Assembly: GCA_045594445.1 (NCBI GenBank)
Contig: JAZNYL010000094.1
Coordinates: forward strand, 1 to 32,282
DNA from: SVQP01 sp045594445
Lineage (GTDB): Bacteria; Bacillota; Clostridia; Oscillospirales; CAG-272
Direction of reading: 5' to 3'
DNA: 32,282 nucleotides
Part shown: in pieces, positions 1 through 7,629 of the stretch
Numbering within the stretch: the stretch's first letter is position 1
Layout: the number at the start of each line of letters is the position of its first letter
Made by a program: the position numbers and the translations under genes
Notes under the pieces: generated by a model
The model's database searches: none
Told to the model about the DNA's origin: nothing
The model's input: the letters and a program-made list of their open reading frames with translations, nothing else

Positions 1-147
1 AAATAAATATCCCCCCGTAAAACGGGGGGTATTTCAGTTTCGGGCATAGCCCTAATACTACTGGCTGCGCACAAGTGCGCCGTCAATTGGCCTGCCAGCC
101 ATGCATTTATTACTTGCTACCCGTAAACGGGTTTGCTCTAAATTTTA
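1..147 (-). ncRNA. candidate structured non-coding RNA (unidentified), 3' end with terminator
   Basis: No ORF is supported here. Read on the minus strand, the stretch forms a series of clean hairpins: ACCCGT/ACGGGT (119-132, flanked by GC/GC), CTGGC/GCCAG (61-65 with 94-98) enclosing GCGCAC/GTGCGC (67-80), and GGGC/GCCC (42-52). It ends with an 8-bp GC hairpin (about 11-29) followed on the minus strand by an AT-rich tail, as in an intrinsic terminator. A TAAAAT/TATGAT-like -10 lies at 142-153, but no -35 is visible because a palindromic element starts at 156. I cannot name the family. A raiA-type RNA is one guess to test. The minus-strand direction rests on the terminator position only. Confidence 0.4.
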
Positions 148-155
148 TCATATAC

Positions 156-337
156 TGTAGGGACCGGCGTCCTCGACGGTCCATTTTATGCGTTTTTCAC
201 ACGATTGCAAAAGCATAGACTCAGCTTGAACAAATCATATTCTGTTTTCTATTCAACCATATCCTAACATATTTTTGTTAGACCAAACTTCTCCTTTATC
301 CGTTGCTTTTGGACCGTCGAGGACGCCGGTCCCTACA
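156..337. repeat. MITE-like element with perfect 27-bp terminal inverted repeats
   Basis: Bases 156-182 and 311-337 are exact reverse complements over 27 bp; the arms begin TGTAGGGACCGGCG. The roughly 128-bp interior has no supported gene. The arrangement resembles non-autonomous palindromic elements in clostridial genomes. No clear target-site duplication is visible. Insertion may have separated the -10-like sequence at 148-153 from its -35. Confidence 0.7.
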
Positions 338-397
338 GGCACATATTTCATTACACCTTATTCCCTTGTTTTTTCTCACCGGTTAACCTCTTTTGAA

Positions 398-420
398 CCA
401 CGCGACTATCGCGTGGTTTT
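398..420 (+). terminator. hairpin with short T tract, no matching upstream gene
   Basis: CCACGCG (398-404) pairs with CGCGTGG (410-416), followed by TTTT. No plus-strand gene precedes it in the window, so its role is unclear. Confidence 0.35.
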
Positions 421-430
421 CGTTATACAA

Positions 431-462
431 ACAAAGACCGCAGAGCTCTCTGCGGTCTTTGT
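431..462 (-). terminator. acpP intrinsic terminator
   Basis: A 13-bp stem, ACAAAGACCGCAG (431-443) with CTGCGGTCTTTGT (450-462), lies about 60 bp past the acpP stop. On the minus strand it is followed by TTTGTATAA. It is almost symmetric, so it may work both ways. Confidence 0.8.
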
Positions 463-519
463 CTTCCCGAACTTTCCGTTTCAATCAACGGAAAACGGTA
501 TTCTTTTCATTTTGTTTGA

Positions 520-741
520 TCAGCGATTTTCCAGGTAGTTGACAACGTCGCCTACGGTCACGAACTTGTGAATGTCCTCGTCGTCGATCTCAATGTCAAA
601 CTTCTCTTCACAAAGCATAACCAGGTCTGCAAGCTCGATAGAGTTGATGCCCAGGTCCTTGATCAGTTCCGCGTCCATGGTGATTTCGTCAGCATCGATC
701 TGCAGCTCTTCCACGAACAGGTTCTTGAGTTTCTCAAACAT
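520..741 (-). CDS. acpP: acyl carrier protein
   Basis: The 73-residue acidic, mostly helical protein has the usual length for an acyl carrier protein. It would shuttle acyl chains on a 4'-phosphopantetheine arm during cytoplasmic type II fatty acid synthesis. The attachment serine is S34 in the GINSIEL context; the classical motif is DSL, so this protein has Asn where most have Asp before the serine, a substitution I regard as tolerated. The gene is monocistronic. It has its own promoter with both hexamers at consensus (808-836) and its own terminator, and it diverges from comEC. No other fatty-acid gene is nearby, so a specialised ACP cannot be excluded. Confidence 0.93.
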   Translation of the reverse strand: MFEKLKNLFVEELQIDADEITMDAELIKDLGINSIELADLVMLCEEKFDIEIDDEDIHKFVTVGDVVNYLENR

Positions 742-807
742 AATATATTCCTCCGAATAATTTCATGGTTTTACGTTTGCAACGGTTTTTCATGTTACAC
801 AAGTACC

Positions 808-836
808 ATTATATACGATTTTCCTGAATTTGTCAA
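808..836 (-). promoter_or_regulatory. consensus SigA promoter of acpP
   Basis: Minus strand TTGACA (831-836), 17-bp spacer, TATAAT (808-813). Both hexamers are perfect, which fits high expression of acyl carrier protein. Confidence 0.9.
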
Positions 837-863
837 GGTAATTTTTGAAATTCAGTGTTTTGC

Positions 864-893
864 ATTGACTTTCATGTCAATTTCGGGTAAAAT
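864..893 (+). promoter_or_regulatory. comEC promoter with overlapping palindrome
   Basis: TTGACT (865-870), 17-bp spacer, TAAAAT (888-893), diverging from the acpP promoter. The -35 lies inside a perfect inverted repeat, ATTGAC-N6-GTCAAT (864-881), a possible operator. The two -35 boxes are only 28 bp apart. Confidence 0.7.
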
Positions 894-926
894 TAAGGTG
901 AATTTTACATAAAAAGCGAGAAAGAT

Positions 927-3257
927 ATGGCTATTTTAAAGAATCGACCGTTATTTTCTGCTTGTCTGCTATATATTATATGCGTGTTTTGTGCACGTTT
1001 TTCCTCTCCTGCCGTAAAAATTTTAGTCATGATCGCATCCGGTGTGCTGCTGATTTTTTGCGTCGTGCTCTGCCTTTGCAAGCGCATTTCCAAAAGGGTT
1101 CTGCTCTGCTTTGCCGTCGGCTTGCTTTGCGCGGCAGTCGCATTTGCCGGTGCGTATCTGGCGTTTGATCTTGGACAGCAGCCGTACAAAAGCATTGCCG
1201 AGCGTGAGAGCTGCGAGGTGCAAGCGACGGTGCTGGAAAGACATGGCTCGGACGGCATGACCGTATATCGCATCCGCGTGCACGAGCTGGACGGACAAAG
1301 AAAGACCTTTGACGCAGAGCTTGTTTGCGAGTTTAATGCGAGTCTGCAGATGGGAGACAAATTCACGGCTACCTCCGCGCCCTCCACCTACGATCAACTC
1401 AACACTCTCTACGCAAATCAAAATGACGCGCTTGCCCAAGGCCTGCGACTGCGATTCACCTCTGTTGAGGAATGGCAGATCGAGCAGGTCGCAGAGCATT
1501 CGCGCCTTCCGTCAGTCGCGCTGCACAAGCTCAACAACGCCCTGTGCCGCGAGCTTTTAAATCTTTGCGAGAACCAAAGCGGAGGCCTTGCCTGCGCCCT
1601 GCTGCTTGGCAACAAGGGCTTTTTGGCAGACACGCTTTCGCGCGACTTTGAGCGTGCGGGTGCTTCGCACATGCTGGCACTCTCCGGCATGCACGTCTCG
1701 ATCCTGATCGGAGCACTCGGGCTTTTGCTTGGTAAGCTGCGCGTGCACCGCAAGGTGCGCGCCCTGCTTTTGGTCGCGGCTTCGGTTGGATATTTGCTGC
1801 TGACCGGTATGTCTGTCTCGGCCTTGCGTGCCGTGGCCATGATGTGCATGCTGCAGCTTTCTTACCTGCTTGCCTCGGATAACGACACGTTGACTGCGCT
1901 GGGACTCGTGGGTGCGGTCATTTTACTGCTTGACCCTTATTCTGCTTGCGACACCGGCTTTATTCTCTCCTTCCTTGCCACGTTTGGCATCGTGGTACTG
2001 GTACCGCCCTTGCACGCTTATCTGAAGGAGCGCAGCGAGCAGATCTGCAAGCCGCCGCACGCGAAAGTCAAGCGCAGGCTTGTCGGCTTTGGTTCTGCCG
2101 TGCTTGAGACCATGCTGATCGGCGTGATTGCCACCTTTGCGATCATGGTGCCCTCATGCTTTCTGATCGGGCACGTATCACTCTTTTCTCCCCTGACCAC
2201 TCTCTTGATCTCTCCCCTCGTCTCGGCCATGCTGGTGCTGGGCGCAGGCGCGCTGCTCTTTTGCTTCATCCCACCCATCGCCAATCTGTTCGGCACGCTG
2301 ATCCGCATGTTTTACGCGCTGATGCTGCCATACGTAGAGAGCATTTCTGCCGTGGACGGTGCGCTGATTCCGCTTTCGCACACGGCCGTGCAGTTGCTGT
2401 GTATTCTGTTTTGCTGCATTATGCTGGTGCTTTTGATTCTGCCGCTGCGCAAAAAGCTGATGCTCTCTCTTCCGCCTCTTTTGCTGGCTTGCTCTCTTTG
2501 CATCTTTTTTCCGATCAGCGCAGCACTTGAGCAAGACGAGCTGCACGCGGCCTACACGCATCCTTCGTCGGTTTCCGAGGCCATTGTTGCGACAGACGGA
2601 TATCGCGCATATATCTGCGATCTTTCCACGGGAATCGGAAGCTCATTGAATCACGCAACGTATGCCTCCTCGCAAATGCATGCGACCGAGATCGGCGCTT
2701 TGCTGCTGACCGATTACCACACCGTGCAAAATGCTCATCTGACCAAGCTGCTCTGCTCCTGCAAAACCGATCTGATCTATATGCCTGTCACGACCGATCA
2801 AGACGAGCTTGCGGTGCAGGCAGGGCTTTGCGAGATTGCCGAGCGATACGGCACACATGTCGCATTTTACGAATACGGCAGCGCGGTTGAATGGTTTGAA
2901 GGCTCTATGCTGACCGTGCACCGCACCGAGCTTTCGCGCTCCGAGCAGCCCGTGCTGATCGTGACGCTGCAAAAGGGAGATGCGTGCCTCAGTACCGTTT
3001 GTGCCTCTGCTGCCTGGGGTGAGCTTGCCGATCAGATGGATAGCGCCGTCCGCAACGCCGACACCATCGTCATTCCCGAGCGAGGCCCCAAGCCACGGCT
3101 TACCTATTCGCTTGACGGCTGCCTTGGCGCTGACGTGGTATTCGCCACGCGCACGCTTGCCGCGTTTTGCGATCCGCAGAGTCTTGGCGGCGCACGCAGC
3201 ATGACCGTTTGCCCCGAAATCGTGTATTTCACTCTTGAAAGTCAGGAAGATCCGTGA
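927..3257 (+). CDS. comEC: ComEC/Rec2-family DNA-uptake channel protein
   Basis: At 776 residues this has the length and order of ComEC, the membrane channel that carries single-stranded DNA into the cytoplasm during transformation. It starts with hydrophobic helices and a DUF4131-type soluble domain (about 25-170). The polytopic Competence domain follows (about 215-500), with the recognisable DFERAGASHMLALSGMHVSI stretch. A C-terminal metallo-beta-lactamase-like region covers about 545-770. That last region lacks a recognisable HxHxDH zinc motif: the expected place reads LLLTDYHTVQNAH, so hydrolytic activity is doubtful. The start has only a weak GAGAAAG ribosome-binding site. radA follows 34 bp later, and its promoter overlaps the end of this gene. 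Confidence 0.9.
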   Translation: MAILKNRPLFSACLLYIICVFCARFSSPAVKILVMIASGVLLIFCVVLCLCKRISKRVLLCFAVGLLCAAVAFAGAYLAFDLGQQPYKSIAERESCEVQATVLERHGSDGMTVYRIRVHELDGQRKTFDAELVCEFNASLQMGDKFTATSAPSTYDQLNTLYANQNDALAQGLRLRFTSVEEWQIEQVAEHSRLPSVALHKLNNALCRELLNLCENQSGGLACALLLGNKGFLADTLSRDFERAGASHMLALSGMHVSILIGALGLLLGKLRVHRKVRALLLVAASVGYLLLTGMSVSALRAVAMMCMLQLSYLLASDNDTLTALGLVGAVILLLDPYSACDTGFILSFLATFGIVVLVPPLHAYLKERSEQICKPPHAKVKRRLVGFGSAVLETMLIGVIATFAIMVPSCFLIGHVSLFSPLTTLLISPLVSAMLVLGAGALLFCFIPPIANLFGTLIRMFYALMLPYVESISAVDGALIPLSHTAVQLLCILFCCIMLVLLILPLRKKLMLSLPPLLLACSLCIFFPISAALEQDELHAAYTHPSSVSEAIVATDGYRAYICDLSTGIGSSLNHATYASSQMHATEIGALLLTDYHTVQNAHLTKLLCSCKTDLIYMPVTTDQDELAVQAGLCEIAERYGTHVAFYEYGSAVEWFEGSMLTVHRTELSRSEQPVLIVTLQKGDACLSTVCASAAWGELADQMDSAVRNADTIVIPERGPKPRLTYSLDGCLGADVVFATRTLAAFCDPQSLGGARSMTVCPEIVYFTLESQEDP

Positions 3258-3263
3258 TATAAT
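3235..3263 (+). promoter_or_regulatory. radA promoter inside the end of comEC
   Basis: TTGAAA (3235-3240), 17-bp spacer, TATAAT (3258-3263). The -10 starts one base after the comEC stop codon, so radA can be expressed independently of comEC. Confidence 0.8.
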
Positions 3264-3291
3264 AGACCTATCAACTGAAAGGTACAGAACA

Positions 3292-4701
3292 ATGAAAGGC
3301 TTAAAAACCGTTTACATATGTGAAGAATGCTCCTATCGCTCCCCCAAGTGGATGGGCAAATGCCCCTCTTGCGGCGCATGGAACACCTTTATCGAGGACG
3401 TGATCGACACCTCCGGCTCAGAGGCTGCAGCCGCGGCCAAGCGCAACGCTGCGCTTACCATGAGCGGAGATCACCACGCTGTGCGCTTTGACGAGCTGGC
3501 GCTGCCCAAGCATATCCGATACAACACCGGGCTTGACGAGCTTGATCGCGTGCTTGGCGGCGGACTTGTGCTTGGTGAGGTGGCGTTACTTTCGGGCGAG
3601 CCGGGTATCGGTAAATCCACGCTGCTCTTGCAGATCTCGCAGGCGCTGGGGCAAAACCGTAAGGTGCTCTACGTTTCGGGCGAGGAATCGGGTGGTCAGC
3701 TCAAGCTGCGCGCCGATCGCCTGGGCGTCAACTGTGACAATCTCTACGTGCTGACCGAGACCAACATTGACAGCATTCTGCGCGAGACCGAAAAGCTCGC
3801 GCCCGAAATTCTGATCGTGGACTCGATCCAGACCGTGTGGTCGGACAAGATCAACTCCGCACCCGGCAGCATTGCGCAGGTGCGCGAGAACGCCATGGCG
3901 TTTATCGGCAAGGCCAAGGGCGACGGCATTTCGGTATTCCTTGTAGGCCACGTCAACAAGGAAGGCAGCATTGCAGGCCCCAAGATTTTGGAGCACATGG
4001 TGGACGCCGTGCTTTGCTTTGAGGGCGAAAAGCAGCAATCCTACCGCATCATCCGCGCCACCAAGAACAGATACGGATCGACCAATGAGATCGGCGTATT
4101 TGAAATGACCGACAAAGGCCTTGAAGAGGTCACCAACCCTTCGGAAATGCTGCTCTCGGGCAGACCCAAGGGCGTTTCGGGCAGCGCGGCCGTTTGCACC
4201 ATGCAAGGCACGCGCCCCTTAATTGCCGAGGTGCAGGCGCTGGTTTCGCAGACCTACTTTCCCTCCCCGCGCCGCGTGGCCAACGGCATTGACTACAACA
4301 GACTTTGCCTGATCATTGACGTCTTGGAAAAGCGCATGGGACTCAAATTCTATCAAAATGACGTATACACAAACGTCGTAGGGGGTTTACGGTTGGACGA
4401 GACCGCTACCGACCTCTCGGTCGCGCTGGCGTTGCTCTCCTCGCTGCTTGACCGCGTCGTCCCCGAGGGCATGATTGCCGTGGGCGAGATCGGACTCTCC
4501 GGCGAGGTGCGCGCCGTCTCGCACGTGGAAAACCGCGTCAAGGAGGCCGCAAGACTGGGCTTTACCACCGCGGTCATCCCCTACCGCAACGTAGAAAAGC
4601 GTCCATTTGAGTGCCCCGGCATCAAGATCCACGCCATCCGCTCGATCTTCGAGCTGCCAAGTCTTTTGGCAAACGTCAAAGAGGACGAGCAGGAGTTTTG
4701 A
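3292..4701 (+). CDS. radA: DNA repair protein RadA
   Basis: RadA is a RecA-like ATPase that promotes branch migration and processing of recombination intermediates; in naturally competent bacteria it also acts in integration of transforming DNA. The 469-residue protein has the N-terminal C4 zinc finger (C10, C13, C24, C27), a Walker A GEPGIGKST (102-110), the RadA signature as KNRYG (from K258; usually KNRFG), and a C-terminal Lon-protease-like domain. ATG 3292 is chosen because GAAAGG lies 9 bases upstream. A longer frame from 3235 would overlap comEC and bypass that site. Adjacency to comEC fits a DNA uptake and recombination pairing. Confidence 0.95.
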   Translation: MKGLKTVYICEECSYRSPKWMGKCPSCGAWNTFIEDVIDTSGSEAAAAAKRNAALTMSGDHHAVRFDELALPKHIRYNTGLDELDRVLGGGLVLGEVALLSGEPGIGKSTLLLQISQALGQNRKVLYVSGEESGGQLKLRADRLGVNCDNLYVLTETNIDSILRETEKLAPEILIVDSIQTVWSDKINSAPGSIAQVRENAMAFIGKAKGDGISVFLVGHVNKEGSIAGPKILEHMVDAVLCFEGEKQQSYRIIRATKNRYGSTNEIGVFEMTDKGLEEVTNPSEMLLSGRPKGVSGSAAVCTMQGTRPLIAEVQALVSQTYFPSPRRVANGIDYNRLCLIIDVLEKRMGLKFYQNDVYTNVVGGLRLDETATDLSVALALLSSLLDRVVPEGMIAVGEIGLSGEVRAVSHVENRVKEAARLGFTTAVIPYRNVEKRPFECPGIKIHAIRSIFELPSLLANVKEDEQEF

Positions 4702-4728
4702 GAATAATGGGTGAAGGATTCATAGTAA

Positions 4729-4760
4729 AAAGCCGCCTGTTGGCGGCTTTTCTTTTTCTT
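4729..4760 (+). terminator. radA intrinsic terminator
   Basis: AGCCGCC (4731-4737), loop, GGCGGCT (4742-4748), then a T-rich tract to 4760. It is flanked by A's on the 5' side. Confidence 0.88.
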
Positions 4761-4773
4761 TCAACAGTCTGAT

Positions 4774-5055
4774 CTTGGTGAAAGAGCGTCCGTAAGATGC
4801 ATCTCACCCACCACAATCGCTTCTCTCGTTTAGGTGCGTTCCTCACCTAAACTCGCTCCGCTGCGGTCCCCCCTCTCCAGCGGAGAGGGCTTTTTGTGTG
4901 CGTCCGTCTTGTTTGATTGTCCATGAAAAGGCAACCATAATCAGCCCTCTCCGCTGGAGAGGGGGGACCGCAGCGGCAATTGAAACGAGAGGAACGAGTT
5001 TCAATAACGCGGTTGCGGTGGGTGAGATTTCCCCTTTGGACGCTCTTTCACCAAG
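4774..5055. repeat. palindromic MITE-like element, copy 1
   Basis: This 282-bp stretch is close to one large inverted repeat. Its ends are CTTGGTGAAAGAGCGTCC (4774-4791) and the exact reverse complement (5038-5055). Inside, a CTCTCCAGCGGAGAGG-type palindrome occurs in both orientations around a short centre. A second copy lies at 17560-17828. No gene is supported. The right end touches the stop codon of the next gene (5056-5058). No target-site duplication is obvious. Confidence 0.85.
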
Positions 5056-6051
5056 TTAGTTGCAGCACGAAACACTTTGTAAGCTCATGATCTCCTCTTC
5101 CGTTTCCCGAATCGCTTTGAGCAGCTCCGATTCGCCGTAAATACGGCAACCGTCTTCGTACGTTTGATATTTGGCCAACCGAAGCAGCTTTTCCTTCCCG
5201 TATTCTTTCCACAACTTCAGCACAAAGTATCCCGCTGTTGTGTAAGTAATCCAAGAGTTTGTATTTCTGAACGCCGTCGAATCCTTCCACCATTCATCAA
5301 TGTTCACTCTTATCCCGAGTTCTCGATATGCTGCTTGGGCATAGCGCAAACGCACCGAGGCCTTTCTTCCGTCGTTGACAACCGCAATCCCCTCCAGAAT
5401 AAAGGATTTCGGATTCTCTATTCCAAACAAATAATTGTAAACATGCGTTGATTCATGCCAATCTCTGTCATATTCCCCTTCTTGTATCACGCCATAGCAG
5501 GAGCAAGTTTGGGAAGCGGAAAAACACTTTTTCATTTCCTCTGTATCCCATAAAAAGTAGTGTATTTTTCTTTCAAGAGTGATACCGAAAAAATTCTTAC
5601 CGACGATTTCATAGCCCAGTTGGCGGCGGCTGATTCTGTGACAAACATCTTCTTTTTTCTCATATCTCTTTGGATGTATGTGAAAAATAAAGCTTTCGGT
5701 TTCCCGAATAATCCAAGTTTTATATAGTTCATCAAACCCCAGCTTTTTCAGATAAAATTCTTTTATGTGACCCGGAACATTGGTTAAGGACAATGAGAAA
5801 AATTCTTTCTTTGCCATATCAAAATCTCCGTGCAAATAAAGCAAGGAAATATACCATAGCCTATAGTAAATCCGATATTTCTCGTTGACAACGCTTAAAA
5901 GTGTATTCACGTATCCTATGCATTCCTCTATTTCCCGATTATAATACAGACCCGAAACGAATGCATAAACCAATTCGTCATTGTCATAGATCTCTTTGTC
6001 GATCAGACAATCAATTTTGTCCTTTCTCTGTTGCAAAGTAAGCGTCGGCAT
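5056..6051 (-). CDS. unknown protein with gluzincin-type HExxH...E motif
   Basis: I do not recognise the family. The 331-residue protein has no signal peptide or membrane segment. Its N-terminal 110 residues look alpha-helical and repeat-like, rich in Tyr and Leu. The second half carries HESTH (H199, E200, H203), with a glutamate in LEGIA at E220. That spacing and context match the two histidines and third ligand of gluzincin metallopeptidases, so a zinc-dependent peptidase-like role is plausible but unproven. The start has a good AAAGGGA ribosome-binding site and a promoter upstream. Base composition is clearly AT-richer than the neighbours, which suggests acquisition. The stop codon abuts the palindromic element, so the original C-terminus could have been altered by its insertion. 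Confidence 0.75.
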   Translation of the reverse strand: MPTLTLQQRKDKIDCLIDKEIYDNDELVYAFVSGLYYNREIEECIGYVNTLLSVVNEKYRIYYRLWYISLLYLHGDFDMAKKEFFSLSLTNVPGHIKEFYLKKLGFDELYKTWIIRETESFIFHIHPKRYEKKEDVCHRISRRQLGYEIVGKNFFGITLERKIHYFLWDTEEMKKCFSASQTCSCYGVIQEGEYDRDWHESTHVYNYLFGIENPKSFILEGIAVVNDGRKASVRLRYAQAAYRELGIRVNIDEWWKDSTAFRNTNSWITYTTAGYFVLKLWKEYGKEKLLRLAKYQTYEDGCRIYGESELLKAIRETEEEIMSLQSVSCCN

Positions 6052-6084
6052 AACAAATCCCTTTCCGTATTCTTTGTGGGATCT

Positions 6085-6113
6085 ATTCTAACATACGCGT
6101 ATCCATAATACAA
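6085..6113 (-). promoter_or_regulatory. promoter of the HExxH protein gene
   Basis: Minus strand TTGTAT (6108-6113), 17-bp spacer, TAGAAT (6085-6090), about 35 bp before the start codon. Confidence 0.65.
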
Positions 6114-6116
6114 GAC

Positions 6117-6145
6117 TTGACTTTTTGACGATTTTGTGGTATAAT
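6117..6145 (+). promoter_or_regulatory. orphan plus-strand promoter leading into a terminator
   Basis: TTGACT (6117-6122), 17-bp spacer, TATAAT (6140-6145). The predicted start site, about 6152, lies only a few bases before the hairpin at 6160-6181. Any transcript would therefore be roughly 35-40 nt. No plus-strand gene follows. Confidence 0.65.
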
Positions 6146-6153
6146 AAGCACAG

Positions 6154-6187
6154 GAAAAAGCCTCCAATTTGCATTGGAGGCCTTTTT
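6154..6187. terminator. bidirectional intrinsic terminator
   Basis: GCCTCCAAT (6160-6168), loop TTGC, ATTGGAGGC (6173-6181), with A's before and T's after, so it works on either strand. It serves the minus-strand S-layer-type gene and also stops the orphan plus-strand promoter. Confidence 0.88.
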
Positions 6188-6216
6188 GCATTGATAACAA
6201 ATGCAGCGTTTTCCCA

Positions 6217-7515
6217 TTATTTTCTTTTGATCAACTCAATGGTTCTTGCCAGCCACGCGGCAAGGTCGGCGCGGGTCATGGCGGCGGTTGCCTGCACGCT
6301 GCCGTCGGGTGTTTGCAGCACGCCCAGCGAGTAAAGCGACACCACCGCGTCCTCGGCAAAGGTGGGCACGGTATCGGTAAAGCTGGTGGGGATCTTTTGG
6401 TTGGCGTAGCCGATCAGATTGGAAAGGATGACCGCCGCCTCGCCGCGCGTGATGATCTCGTTCGGCTTAAAGTACAATTCTCCCTTGTCACTCACGGCAT
6501 TCACGTAGCCCTTTTCATACGCAGTCTTGACGTAGCCCTTCATGGCGTCGGGAATGTCCGCGTCATCCGCAAAGCCGATATTGGCCACGGGTGCGCAGCT
6601 CATGCCCACCGCGTTCATGGCCGTCACCAAAAAGTCCACGCGGCTGACCTGTCTGTCAGGCTCAAAGCAATACAGACTTCCCTTCTGCGTGCCGCTCAAA
6701 AGCCCCAGCTCGGTCATGTGCAAAGCATCGGTCAGGCAGGCCTTGCCGTCCAGGTCGTCGTAAGATTTGCCAATCGTGCAGGCCTGCACGCCAATGCTGA
6801 CCGTGCCTGCCGTGCTGTAGTTGCCGTAGCAATCGCGCAGCACGTAAACAAAGCTGTCCTCGCCAACAAAGTCCTTGCCCGGCATATAGGTATACGCGCC
6901 CTTGGAAGGATCGGTCACGCACAGAATACCGCTGTCCGGATAGCTGACCACCTCAAAGGTCAGCGCGTCGCCCTCGGGGTCATACCCACCCAGCACGCCG
7001 TGCGCGGGAGTGTTGGCGTACACCTTCAGCGACATCACGCCCACGGGAACCGCCGCAAGCGTGGGCGAGGCGTTGATGCTTGCCAAGGAGTAGACCACGC
7101 AGGTCATCTCATATGCAGAGCCGTTGACCGTAAAGGTAAAGCTGCCCTGCCCCACGGTATCGCTTGCCGATTCGTAGGTCAAAAGAGAGATGTCGGACGC
7201 GCGCAGCGTCTGCCCCGCAACCACGCCGTCTGAGCCTGCGTACAAAGCTCCCTTTTCGGGATCAGGCAAGGACGTCACCGTAATGTACTCCAGCGAAGAA
7301 AGATTCATGGCTCTGGCAAAATCCTCTTTGCTAAAGGCGTAATCGTTGCCCACAAGAGCTGCCACACGCATATCCGTACCCGCGGCCAGCACGTGCAAGG
7401 CGGGGCTGAGCGGTGCGGGCTTTTGATCGGCAGCCCCCGCTCCCAAGGTACAAAGCGTCGCAAGGCAGCAGACAAGCAATGCAGCGACGATCAGAATTTT
7501 ACAAAATGCTTTCAT
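6217..7515 (-). CDS. secreted protein with Ig-like repeat and C-terminal SLH domains
   Basis: The 432-residue protein starts with a signal peptide: a short Lys/Cys-containing start, a hydrophobic core at about 7-24 and an AGA-A cleavage region near 28. The middle has a cadherin/Ig-like beta repeat (about 155-250, with the DPEGDALTFEV and AYTYMPGKDFVGEDSF pattern). The last 170 residues contain S-layer homology modules, including FADDADIPDAMKGYVKTAYEKG. SLH modules usually attach proteins non-covalently to pyruvylated cell-wall polymers, so this is probably a cell-surface protein of unknown ligand. ATG 7515 is preferred: GGGAG lies 7 bases upstream, whereas the GTG at 7521 sits almost on that site. 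No convincing promoter was found. Confidence 0.85.
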   Translation of the reverse strand: MKAFCKILIVAALLVCCLATLCTLGAGAADQKPAPLSPALHVLAAGTDMRVAALVGNDYAFSKEDFARAMNLSSLEYITVTSLPDPEKGALYAGSDGVVAGQTLRASDISLLTYESASDTVGQGSFTFTVNGSAYEMTCVVYSLASINASPTLAAVPVGVMSLKVYANTPAHGVLGGYDPEGDALTFEVVSYPDSGILCVTDPSKGAYTYMPGKDFVGEDSFVYVLRDCYGNYSTAGTVSIGVQACTIGKSYDDLDGKACLTDALHMTELGLLSGTQKGSLYCFEPDRQVSRVDFLVTAMNAVGMSCAPVANIGFADDADIPDAMKGYVKTAYEKGYVNAVSDKGELYFKPNEIITRGEAAVILSNLIGYANQKIPTSFTDTVPTFAEDAVVSLYSLGVLQTPDGSVQATAAMTRADLAAWLARTIELIKRK

Positions 7516-7594
7516 ATTCACGCTCCCATTTCAAGAATTTCGATACATTCTATGCAAAAGACGCGCCCCTTATGTTTTATTCACACAATACACA

Positions 7595-7623
7595 TTGTAT
7601 TTTTCACAAAGGCATGGTATAAT
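7595..7623 (+). promoter_or_regulatory. promoter of the structured leader and rluD-like gene
   Basis: TTGTAT (7595-7600), 17-bp spacer, TATAAT (7618-7623). The predicted start near 7630 gives a leader of about 300 nt before the ATG at 7933. Confidence 0.75.
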
Positions 7624-7629
7624 AATGGA

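Noticed and set aside
275..538. 87-residue plus-strand frame upstream of acpP
   Set aside because: It crosses the right arm of a palindromic element and two hairpins, and overlaps the acpP end; no ribosome-binding site.
6169..7233. 354-residue plus-strand open frame downstream of the orphan promoter
   Set aside because: It starts inside the terminator hairpin, is rich in His, Arg and Val, and is antisense to the SLH protein with its clear signal peptide.
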